DNA from: Phytophthora hibernalis
Lineage: Eukaryota; Oomycota; Peronosporomycetes; Peronosporales; Peronosporaceae
Direction of reading: 5' to 3'
NCBI GenBank assembly: GCA_012656075.1
Contig: JAAKBF010000200.1
Location: forward strand, 248,001-312,000
Length of the DNA stretch: 64,000 nt
Both the position numbers and the translations under genes were made by a program. A model generated the notes under the pieces. It was not told the DNA's origin. It did not search any database and saw only the letters and a program-made list of their open reading frames with translations. Below are positions 11,850 to 21,155 of the stretch, piece after piece. The stretch's first letter is position 1; each line of letters begins with the position of its first letter.

Positions 11850-12791
11850 TGATTGGCTAAAAGTCGATTGCTTCTATGAACGCCTCGCGGTGCGGGTGCG
11901 AATTGCTTTTACGGTGAAAGTTGTATTTTGGTGGTGCATATTATGCACCACCAAAATACTGTACAATATTAAAGTACAGTTTTGGTGTTTCCGGTACAAA
12001 GGAGGGTGTGACAAGTACTCCCTCCAATTTCTTCACGAACACCCTCGTGATATGCCATTTTCAACGCCGCAAGGCTTTAGAACTAGGGCAGCAATGTAAA
12101 CACGACTGGAACGATGTATTTTGTCTTATATTGGTCTTAGAGCAATATAAGACAAATACATCGTTTGATATTAAAACATCAAACGAAAAACTACCGGAAT
12201 ACATTGGCTTTTGAAATACCGTACCAAAACAGCCATATTTGGCGGGTTGTAAGGGGCAATCCGAGTTAATTAATACTTCGAAGTAGTCATAAGCTTGGTG
12301 GTTGGACATCTAGCTACTAAACAAGTCCATTATTTTAGTATGCTTCGCATCAGCATTCCTAATCAAATCAATCCGTATCCAAAAATGGTGTACATGTAAC
12401 TTAGTACTAAGTTTGCTGAGCTCAAAGTAAAATCCAGAGTGCAAAGTCGCGGCTTTGTTCACTGCCCCTGGCAAGGTGTACTAGTAGTTGGCTTGGTCAC
12501 GTTTAGTCACGGTGATGGCGGTCGGTAGGACTAAACCACGTGGACGAATGATCAGAGCCGGTAATACCGGCTTTGATCATTCGGCCCGGTATACCGGTGC
12601 GATTATTACAATACGCAAGTGTGTTTGCGGGCCTTACGCGTCCCGAACGTTTACGCTTGAAATCCTGAGATCTGCTGCCATTCTCACGCAATCGTCGATT
12701 CCCGTCTCTCTCAACGCCACGTGATACTGTACTTCACAACTGAAACTCCCAGCCAACCCACAAGTCAAGAGACCAAAGACTTCTCTGCAGC
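11850..12791. other. Non-coding stretch with three perfect or near-perfect palindromes
   Basis: No gene recognised. Three hairpins occur: 11923-11959 (18-bp perfect arms around one base), 12111-12164 (about 22-bp arms) followed by a shorter hairpin at 12162-12184, and 12545-12583 (18-19-bp arms with one mismatch). The first is also followed by a second hairpin reaching about 11987. They may be MITE termini or local inverted duplications. Confidence 0.6.
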
Positions 12792-13561
12792 ATGAACTGT
12801 TTCCCTTTCGCATCCAGACCGCTGAGCGACAACCTCGTGGGTCTTGTGGGACCGCGCGCACCCGCAGAGCGCCACCACAACAACGGCGCGGGCCTCGCTA
12901 CGCCTTTTCAAGCGGCTGTTATTAATAGTCCGTACACATCCATAAAAACCGAGGCATCGATCCACGACCAATGCAGAGCTGCCGGAAACGCTCAGCTCTC
13001 TTTAACTGGCGTTGAAGCCGATATACGAACGCCTATGCGTGCAGGAGAGAAGCCGCCCTCCATCTCAAAAACGATCTCGAAAGAGGTGCAGCCCACTCAT
13101 GGAGACGCACAAACGCAAGCGTGTCAATGCCGGAAAGTCGCGTCGTCGTGAGCAATGCAGAGCCAATCAAGCTCGGTACCGAGACAAACAGCGCAACGCC
13201 CAGGTGCAGATCGAGAAGAGTGTCGAGCAGCTCCACAAGGAGCTCGACACTTCGAAGCGTAGATATCGAGATCTGTCGTCTCGTGAGAAAAGCAACCAGA
13301 GCCCCTGGTCAATTGTGGCCGAAGTCTTTCGGCTGCTCGAGAGAAGCTTCTGCTTTCCGTGGCGCACAGCAAATGCCCAAGAGATGAATCACCACCAGAA
13401 CACGCGACAGATTTTGGCAGTTCTGGAGAGGTCGTTCGCACATGGCGCGGCTATGGGAGCATTAAGTGGGGCCCACGCGCTCATGGATCAGCTACGGTGC
13501 TTTTCACAGTGCTTCGGTGAACCGGCCCTGAGGCTCCAAAGATCGCGTCTGTGGCTCCAGG
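12792..13561 (+). pseudogene. bZIP transcription factor, 5' half (disrupted)
   Basis: The N-terminal motif LSDNLVGLV matches LSDDLVGLV of the second copy at 37312. After a frame change between about 13010 and 13090 comes the basic region RREQCRANQARYRDKQRNAQ, followed by a short zipper-like heptad run (Ile, Leu, Leu spacing) and the oomycete family block SPWSIVAEVFRLLE. These proteins are DNA-binding dimers expected in the nucleus. The reading is cut at 13561 inside the ...LRLQR... block by the Polinton. The missing C-terminal part continues in a compatible frame at 32148. Confidence 0.8.
13556..13561. repeat. Polinton target-site duplication, left copy (TCCAGG)
   Basis: TCCAGG directly precedes the left terminus and is repeated at 32142-32147 directly after the right terminus. 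A 6-bp duplication is the known hallmark of Polinton/Maverick integration. Confidence 0.85.
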
Positions 13562-13718
13562 AGTAGTGGGTCATGGAACATTACGCCGGTCCTTACCGTA
13601 ATTTACCACCGAGAACATTCCTGAAACCTTCTTTCGGGTGAGGTGCCATTTCAACGACGCAATCTCTCTACCACCTTAGAGCGAGAGCCACGTCTTTTGG
13701 CGTTTCAGGACCGCTCGA
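13562..13718 (+). repeat. Polinton left terminal inverted repeat (outer part)
   Basis: Matches 31977-32141 in inverse orientation with scattered mismatches and small gaps. Shared blocks include GGTCATGGAACATTACGCC, CTTACCGTAAT, CCACCGAGAACATTCCTG and GTTTCAGGACCGCTCGA. Homology fades after about 13718. Confidence 0.85.
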
Positions 13719-13867
13719 CCAACAACGTTCAAACTATATTGATAAAAGCAATAGAACATTACGCTGGCAGATTTTTACCTCAATGATTAGTTCGGACCAG
13801 CGCGACGTGACGTCACATCATTGGTTGAAAATCTATGTCTCACACCTTCACGTCCGCCCCTTCTTCC

Positions 13868-13874
13868 TCATTCT
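13868..13874 (+). promoter_or_regulatory. Possible oomycete initiator upstream of the CRN gene
   Basis: TCATTCT fits the oomycete initiator pattern (YCAYTYY) and lies 24 bases before the CRN start codon at 13898. It is short, so chance is possible. The flanking promoter element seen for the right-arm gene is not evident here. Confidence 0.4.
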
Positions 13875-13897
13875 AGAATCCGCCGCCTCGAGGAAAG

Positions 13898-15199
13898 ATG
13901 TTGAAGCTCTTCTGTGCGATCGTTGGCGTGGCGGGCAGCACGTTCTCGGTGCGAGTGGATGAGAGCGACTCGGTGGATGAATTGAAGGACGCGATCAAGG
14001 GAAGAAGCCGAACAAGATCAAGTGCGATGCGGACGAGCTGCAGCTCTTCCTGGCGAAGAAGGAGGACGGCGCGTGGCTCAAGTCGAAGGATCTGCTCCGG
14101 ATGCGGAAGGGGAGATCTCCGATGAAGTTGAGAGTCTCTACATGAAGGAGGAATTGGACGATCCGACGGACAAGATCTGCGCGAAGTTTCCCAGCACAAT
14201 CCCCGACGGAACGATTCATGTGCTGGTGGTGGTTCCGGATGGTGCAGTTGGTTCAGCGAGCGAGACTTCCAAGATTGATCAACTCGTCGAAAAGGTTGAC
14301 AAGGTGTACGAGCAGACTGTGCTGACCAAACGCAAGCGATATGCCCACTCGGAAATGAACTCGTCCAAGGGCAAGCAGCTACTGGAAGACTTAAACATTC
14401 AGGTGGTTCCTGTGCGCACAGTTCCATTTGACGTTGGAAGGGGAATCCGGTCAACGGATTCCAGTGGATGAGTGTTGAATGCGGACAAGAGATCCACGAT
14501 CTCTCTGAGGAGCAGCAGCGACGACGTTATCATAAATACGTAGAAGACAACATTGGTGATGTGCTGAAGGAGCAGCAGCTGTGTGTGATTGGCGTGGAAA
14601 AAGCAAAAAGTTCTTACGAAAGAAGTTCCTGGTTGCAACATTGAACTAGCTGGAAGCACGGATCTCCTCGTTCTCAGCGATATTGCCGTGGCGAATCCTT
14701 CCAGTGTTAAGTACTTGCCAGGAGTGAAGATGCTGATTGAAGTGAAGAGAGCCGTTCAAAGTAACTCCGAGTTCCAGGCTATGTCGGAGCTAATCGCTTT
14801 GGATCTAATCGTTCGCAAAGACCCAGTAATGGCACTTCTTACTGACTTGAACGCCGTGTGGATGTTCTTCTGGTTCTCCGGAGATGAAGATGGTTGTGCT
14901 CTCATCCAGACGGCGACCATCGCGAATCCAGGGAGGCTTTCGAGGTGATCAGGAAGCTGTTGGCGCAGTCTCCCATTACTGGTACCGAGATCAAACTCCC
15001 GTACATTCAAAATCCCGTGAAGAGATTGAAGCTGAAAAATGTGTTACCACCTATCGGAGAGGGTGAAAGTGGCGGGATTCGTGAGAGCATCGAACGATAC
15101 TATGACATCGCCAGTATGTTAGGTCCCGACATTGAGATGGCGCGTGCTGTGGCTCGGCAGGTCACTCGATCTATTCCCACGTTGAGTTATTTCAGCTGA
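13898..15199 (+). pseudogene. Crinkler (CRN) effector gene, broken, inside the Polinton left arm
   Basis: CRNs are secreted oomycete proteins that act in host cell nuclei. The start MLKLFCAIVGVAG is the standard CRN N-terminus. It is followed, in a different frame, by the translocation motif region DELQLFLAKKEDGAWL (about 14028-14075) and, in a third frame, by HVLVVVP (about 14217-14237), which ends the CRN N-terminal module. The C-terminal part holds DLLVLSD and MLIEVKRAV (about 14660-14755), a D...E-x-K spacing like PD-(D/E)XK nuclease-type CRN C-termini. Frame changes near 14000, 14110, 14440, 14600 and 14900 make it a pseudogene as read. It points inward from the left terminus, ahead of the viral genes. 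Confidence 0.85.
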
Positions 15200-15240
15200 T
15201 TCTCCCTTCGGCATGCATCACTAATAAATTGTTTTTTATC

Positions 15241-15490
15241 ATGATTTTTTCATCCTGACAAATATAAAGTTAATAGTATATAAAGATGACATACTCACCC
15301 GATCAATACGAACTTAACAAAGAGCGAATCAAAGCCGGTCAAAAGCGGTACTATCTGAAAACAAGGGAAACGCGACTGGCTAAGCAGCGAGAATATGATG
15401 AGAAGAATCGCGAAAAATTCGTGCTCGTAAGAAGAAGAATTACTTAAGTAAATCCGAACTTAAGCAAAGCGAACTTAACTGATTTTTAAT
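15241..15490 (+). repeat. Inner inverted repeat of the Polinton, left copy
   Basis: This segment is similar in inverse orientation to about 31135-31370. Both copies hold a TATA-rich leader (CCTGAYAAATA...AAGTTA), a small basic ORF and repeated CGAACTTAA motifs at the 3' end. On each side a different cargo gene separates this inner repeat from the outer TIR. Confidence 0.75.
15286..15482 (+). pseudogene. Small basic protein encoded in the inner repeat, left copy
   Basis: The ORF starts MTYSPDQYELNKERIKAGQ and is rich in Lys, Arg and Tyr. It closes at 15447 in the first frame. A one-base loss in the A-run near 15410 separates it from the conserved tail (IRARKKK...SELN, stop at 15482). The right-end copy (31141-31327) has the same start pattern and tail. 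No named family recognised; the charge suggests nucleic-acid binding, but that is only inference. TATATAAAG precedes the start. Confidence 0.6.
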
Positions 15491-15986
15491 TTTTTTCAGA
15501 TATAAAGTCAGCCCTAACATAAAGTCGATCATGATACAAGGTCCAATAATTATAAAGTCGATTCTCACAAGTGTTGGCGAGATTCGGGTAGAAGTAGCGT
15601 GTCTCATCAGGATCAGTCTTGCTCACAAGTTCGTACCCGAGAGCAATATTTACCTTAAAAGCACTTGCCTGAGTCGATAGAACGTTCTCGAGCTTATCGT
15701 AGAAATCAGTGGCCTCGATACCCTCATATAGGTGTGATTCCATGTGATTACCAGTGTAAAAACGGTACTTGGGATCAGCCTTATAGTCAGGCGACATATG
15801 CTTCTCAAGGGTTTCAACTGAAACATTGTACTGCTTAGCCACTAATTTCTTGTTGACTGAACGTGAAATGTTGCTAACATATACCATCTTACTAGTTCTA
15901 CCTCTAACCTTAACCCGGTAGCTGCTACCCCATTTGACAGCTTGGATATTTAATCTCTTTAATCCTGCGAGTTCGTATGCAAACAT
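15486..15986 (-). CDS. Uncharacterised Polinton protein, 166 residues
   Basis: An intact minus-strand ORF from ATG 15986, with ATATATAG five bases upstream like other ORFs of this element. The N-terminal half is basic (YRVKVRGRTSKMVYVSN). The C-terminal half contains FKVNIALGYELVSK followed by ETRYFYP, a block I associate with ORFs next to PolB in Mavericks and adintoviruses, but without a known function. It is transcribed away from PolB, so a short divergent region lies between them. The overlapping minus ORF at 15992-16297 is a shadow of PolB. Confidence 0.65.
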   Translation of the reverse strand: MFAYELAGLKRLNIQAVKWGSSYRVKVRGRTSKMVYVSNISRSVNKKLVAKQYNVSVETLEKHMSPDYKADPKYRFYTGNHMESHLYEGIEATDFYDKLENVLSTQASAFKVNIALGYELVSKTDPDETRYFYPNLANTCENRLYNYWTLYHDRLYVRADFISEKN

Positions 15987-16019
15987 ATTGCCTATATATC
16001 TTTGACTAAATTAATACTT

Positions 16020-19000
16020 ATGTATTCAATAAGCCTGTCGCAATCAACAGCAAGGCGGATATTCGAAAGAAGGTGATTTCGGAAATCCGGTCTATGGAGT
16101 TGGCTGACAAGCTGAACTACCCCAGCTCCGGATATAAGCTTAAGGCGATCACTGCATTCAAAATTTTCGTCTACCATCGCGACCATGCTCTTGGGGATAG
16201 CGATGCTGTTATTCCTAAGGTTATCCGCGAAAACAAGCATGTAATCAACTTCCCTAAGACCAACAACACGTGCGTCTTCCACTGCATCGCCTGGCACACC
16301 TTCCAGAGCGCTAAGAAGGATCCTCGCAGAATTCAGGCTCAGGTTAAGGAGGCATTCAAGCGCTACTGCTTTTTAAGGGGAATAAGTATACGTTGAGTCT
16401 ATTTAGGAGCTTCAAGCCTATTGACCTACTACAGCTAGATGAGGTTGAGGACTGCTTCCAACTCGGTATTAACGTATATAGCATGGATGTAGCTACCGGA
16501 AATGTTGAAAGCATTGGTAGGTCAGATAAGGGTATGAAGCTATGAATATTCTATCACACGAGAATCACGCTCTCTACATCAAGAACATCGATATGCTTCA
16601 GTCTAAGTATCAGTGCCCCAAGTGTGAAATGATTTTCGTGAGTGGTGAAAGACTTAAAAATCACAAGAAAAATCAGTGCGAGCTTGTGAATATCGAAAGC
16701 TTCCCGGCTGAGCCAACTATTTACAAACCAGCTCAAACGCGATACGATCATTGCTTACAAAGTATTCCATCAAGGAAGCTGATCAGTACATCGACCACTT
16801 CATCGTTTATGACTTTGAGGCCATCCTTAAGCCTACCGCGACTCAACACGGGGAGAATACTGTCTTCACGAACGAGCACATTCCAGTGTCTGTATCAGTA
16901 GCTGATAGTTTAACCGAGGAGGTGCGTTGTTTTGTAAATGATGATCCGAAGATGCTACTTACGGATATGTTCAAATACATCGGCGAGGTATCGGTGAAGA
17001 TCCAGCAGTACAATATCAATAAGTATCGGTCGCTTCTACAGAAAATCATCAACGCTCACGGTCTGACAGGTATGGAAATTCCAGGAGTCAAACTTGGTAA
17101 GAAATACAACATGACTGACGTGAGGTTGGATTAAAGAAGGAAGTATGCTAGCTTCTTTGACTTTCACAGCTGTCTTGAATTTGGTAAGCAAAAGCTGATT
17201 ACGGGAAACTGAAACAGCAGCTTGATCAGGTACCAGTATTCGGTTTCAATTCTGGTCGATACGATATTAACTTGATTAAGAAGGATTTGTTTGCTGTTAT
17301 CGGTACCGACAATATCAAATCTGTCACCAAGAATCCCAGCTACATGTGCATTGCTACATCGGACATGAAAATGCTCGATATTAGCAACTATGTACCTGCT
17401 GGTACCAGCTACGATAAGTATCTCACAACATATCTTGGTGGCTGCAAATGCAATGACAAAATTAGATGTGTCTGTGGTCTTGGTAAGGGTCTTTTCCCAT
17501 ACGAGTACATCACCGCGTTCAATGTGCTAAACCAGACTACTATCCCGCCTAAGTCAGCTTTTGAAAGCAAGCTCCGTGGAACAAGTATCACCGATGATGA
17601 CTACGAACGAGTGAAGTTCGTGTGGGAGTACTACGAGATGAAATCAATCAAGGACCTACTGAGCTGGTACAACAATCTTGACGTAGTCCCATTCACCAAG
17701 GCTATCAAGGCTCAACGAGAACTCTTTAAGCGTTTCGATCTGGATATGTTTGCGGATGGAGTGTCGCTACCTGGTCTTTCGGAGAAGGTGATGTATCAGA
17801 CCTGCTTCAATAATCTCCAATATCCAAATAAGAAGCCAGCTAACGCATTCCAATTCCCAGCTAAGTGAATGAGTGGATACAAGAATCACGATGCTAAGGC
17901 AAAGCGAAAATTTGGTATGACACTTGAGCACTTGAATACATTGCTGCAAAAGCAAAAGTATCAATGTGGTCTATGCTATCGCCAGCTGACCGCTGACACC
18001 GCTTCAGCTGACCGTATCAACAATAATCTTGGCCACATCGACGGCAAAATCTTGATCAGCTGTGTGAAGTGCAACTCTGCTCGTAAAGATATGTCCCTCG
18101 GGGATTTAGATACAAGAACTTGCTTGACTTCAACTCGGAGAGACTGGTATATTCTATTGATCGGGAGAAAAAGGATATCTACGCTAAGATGAAGGCCAAC
18201 ATCGCCGGAGGTCCATCTATTATCTTCAATCGCTACGCTAAACGTAATGAGACGAAGATTCGTGGTGGCAAGGTCTGTAAGAAAATTATCGGATACGACG
18301 CTAACACGCTATACCTGTGGGCACTTGGTAATGAGATGCCATGCGGTCGATTGACAACAGTGGAAGCGTATGAAGGTATCATCGACGATATCAAGGCCGA
18401 TAAAATCTTTGGCTTTCTCGAGTGTGATATTCACACACCAGAGAACCTGAAACAGTACTTTGGTGAGATGACTCCAATGTTCAAGAATGTACTGATCGAC
18501 TGTACAAATGAGAGCGTCATTGGTAAGCACATGTTCGATCACAATGAGGCGCGCAAGCAAAGCCGAGCAAAGCCAGCTCGCAAGTTGATTGGCAGCTACT
18601 TTGGTGAAAAGATTTTCATCTACACTCCTTTGCTCAAGTGGTACCTTTCTCATGGTATGGAGATCACCAAGACTTACTGCTTTGTCAAGGCCAGCTCTCA
18701 CAAGGCTTTTGCTCCCTTTATGGAGGCTGTATCAAATGCGCGACGAGAGGGTGATGTTGATAAGTCTAAGGCTATGATTGCTGAGATGATGAAACTTGTA
18801 GGCAACAGTGCTTTTGGTCAATCTAGAATGGACATGAGCAAGCACAAAGAGGTCAAGTATGAGTCGAGCGACAAAGCTATTAAGAACAAGATCGAACACT
18901 TTACTTTCCATGGGTTGGAAGAGCTTAATGATGCGTGTGAAATCACCATGAAGAAACGCCGGCTTAATCACAAAAACCCAATCCATTTGTCGATTGCTAT

Positions 19001-19580
19001 CTATCAGCTTGCTAAGCTACGTATGCTTCAGTTCTACTATGACTGCATAGACTTCTACTTCGACCGCTCTGACTTCCAGTATCAGGAGATGGACACTGAT
19101 TCAGCTTATATCACTTTCAGCTGTGAGAATCCGTTTCAAGACTGTATCAAGCCTGAGCTACGTGCCCACTTCAAGGAGCATAAATACGATTGGTTCCCAC
19201 GCGACTACAACATTGAGGTAGCTAAGTTTGATCGCCGTACTCCTGGTTTGTTCAAAGATGAATGGTCGGGTGATGCTATGGTATCACTATCGAGTAAGAA
19301 CTATATTTGCTACCTACCTGACGAATATTACAAGGTAAAAGTTTCAGCGAAGGGTATTCAGCAGGGAGGTGGTCGAAACAATGGTGTTCTTAATCCTGAT
19401 GGGTTTGAGACTGTTGTACGGGATCGCATCACGCTACAAGGTACAAACAAGGGGTTCAGACTGTCGAAAGAAACCAAGTCTATCATCACCTATACTCAAA
19501 CCAAAACAGCGCTCAACTACTACTACGACAAACGCCGAGTACTTGCAGATGGTATCACTACCGAACCGCTTGATATATAA
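16020..19580 (+). pseudogene. polB: Protein-primed family B DNA polymerase with HNH insert
   Basis: This is the replicative polymerase of the Polinton. In order: N-terminal block with NNTCVFHCIAWH (about 16262), SLFRSFKPIDLLQL, a C2-H-C zinc segment (CPKCEMIFVSGERLKNHKKN, 16617-16676), exonuclease motifs FIVYDFEAI (ExoI, about 16800), FNSGRYD (ExoII, about 17243) and DLLSWYNNLD (ExoIII), then an HNH insert (17869-18104), and polymerase motifs YDANTLYLWA, LVGNSAFGQS and MDTDSAYI (motif C, about 19090). Frames change near 16378, 16535, 16745, 17135-17215 and 18105, and a TGA at 17866-17868 stands in frame before the HNH. The last 487 codons (18120-19580) are open. Confidence 0.9.
17869..18104 (+). 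other. HNH/endonuclease VII-like domain within the PolB frame
   Basis: The segment has paired cysteines CGLC and CVKC with a central SADRINNNLGHIDG and a CN-x-AR ending, the layout of endonuclease VII-type HNH domains. It shares the reading frame of the upstream PolB part and is separated from it by one TGA. It lies between exonuclease and polymerase modules, so it is likely an insertion domain and not a free-standing gene. Confidence 0.75.
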
Positions 19581-19630
19581 GCAACTACCTGGCAGGGGAT
19601 TTTTTTGCTTCATAACCATATAGAGCTACG

Positions 19631-20701
19631 GATCAGCTACTGTCAAAGTTATACTATGACCCCAAAACCGGCTTTATCGGAGCTCAAGGTCTGTATCATA
19701 AGGCAAAGGAGTTAAATCCTGAGATAACTTTCAAAATCGTAAAGGTTTGATATTCATCACAGACGGACATTCAACGTTTTCAGGAGCAGAAAAAGCGATT
19801 CAGTGGCTTCAAAATAGCTTCGCATAACCCCAACTCTTGGCAAATGAATCTTGCATTTTGGGAGAAGCGACCAATTTTGACAGCTATCAATATCAACTCA
19901 AGGTTGGGGTACGCAAAGCTCATGTCAAACAAGACTGCGCCAACTATATTAGCAGCGCTTAAAGCGTTTGTTCGCCTCCACAAAGGTGATATCCTGACAA
20001 CGGATAATGGTAGCGAGTTCATGAACTCAAAGGCTCAAGAATTCTTCAAATCCAAGAAAATTGAGCACTACAACAACGATCCCGGTGATCACGGTACTAT
20101 GGGGAAAATTGAGCGATTTAACAGAACGTTGAAGCAGAGACTAACTAAAATGTCTCCCACGATGATTTCGCAAAGGCTTATCAGTGACGTTATTGAAAAC
20201 TACAATAGTACGTTTCATCGTTCGATTGGTATGACCCCGAATGATGCAAAAGGCAAAGTAATGGATGCGGATCTGAGTCATAACAAGGTAGAAGCCGATC
20301 GAATTGAAAAGGAGTTTGAGATCGGATCAAGCGTATTATACCGTCTCAAGAAGCAGACATTTGATAAAGAAGCTGCTCGATGGAGCAATGCCGTCTATAC
20401 AATAGCTGGAATTGATGGCTACCGAATTCAAATTCGTTCAAAAATGGTCATACCCTTTACAAGGCACCAAACGATCTTAAAATGGTTAAACAGAGCTACT
20501 ATCAATTGAGGCGATATTTGTGAGGCGGAAAAGATCTTGGATCATAAGAAGACACGGTCTGGGAAGTACATATATCTGATAAGATGGCTTGCTAATGAGC
20601 CTGACTCCTGGGAGCCACAAGATAATCTGCGGCTGATTAACAAAAATAAGAGATCAACTCTTGAGAAGGAGTATTGGGAGCTAAAAATGAGCCCTGATTA
20701 G
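19631..20701 (+). pseudogene. int: Retroviral-type integrase of the Polinton with C-terminal chromodomain
   Basis: An N-terminal part (SKLYYDPKTGFIGAQGLYHK, about 19645-19705) is shifted relative to the core at about 19750. The rve core has TTDNGSEFMNSKAQEFFKS and GKIERFNRTLKQRL, giving the second Asp and the Glu of the DDE triad. The first position reads WQMNLAFWEK, with Asn where Asp is expected. After a stop at 20507 a chromodomain follows (GKYIYLIRWL...EPDSWEPQDNL, about 20560-20635), ending at 20701. Such integrases insert Polinton DNA, and a chromodomain may steer it to chromatin. Confidence 0.88.
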
Positions 20702-20833
20702 CTTCTAAAACTTAAGTTGATAGAGATATCCTCTGTAAGCTTGGACCCATATACTATTTTTGATATTTTTTCCTGTGAATTTGAATTATTTGACTTAATA
20801 TATAGACGCTGATCTCGTAATTATGTGTCACGA

Positions 20834-21112
20834 ATGTTTAGAAAAGATCGTGAGCTTAGCAAGCTCAGACGAAAGCTGTGGGTTATTCAAGAGGTGAGCA
20901 GAATCAAGAATGAGCTTAAAGATCTTGACCCTGTAGCCAATTTCCGCAAAACGGTTGTCAACCGAAAATATCGAGATGAACTGGAAGCAATATTTGGCGT
21001 TCCTTTCCATTGTATCAAGGATCGATACATCAATCTCCTCAATGAGCGAAACCGTATCTGTCATATGTATCAACCATTTAGACATGACTCAGTTATGCCG
21101 AGTTTTTGGTAA
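20834..21112 (+). CDS. Small uncharacterised Polinton protein
   Basis: Intact ORF of 92 codons from ATG 20834 (MFRKDRELSKLRRKLW), rich in Lys, Arg and Glu, probably mostly helical. ATATATAG lies at 20798-20805. I recognise no family. It sits between the integrase and the large ORF on the same strand. Confidence 0.6.
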   Translation: MFRKDRELSKLRRKLWVIQEVSRIKNELKDLDPVANFRKTVVNRKYRDELEAIFGVPFHCIKDRYINLLNERNRICHMYQPFRHDSVMPSFW

Positions 21113-21155
21113 TTTGAGTACTCATTTTTTATGACTCACATCATATAGGATCAAT

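Noticed and set aside
13562..15240. CRN gene as a host gene beside the Polinton
   Set aside because: The 6-bp duplication and TIRs place the element boundary at 13562, outside the CRN, so the CRN is within the element.
15992..16297. Minus-strand 101-codon ORF
   Set aside because: Antisense shadow of the PolB N-terminal coding region, which has clear Polinton motifs on plus.
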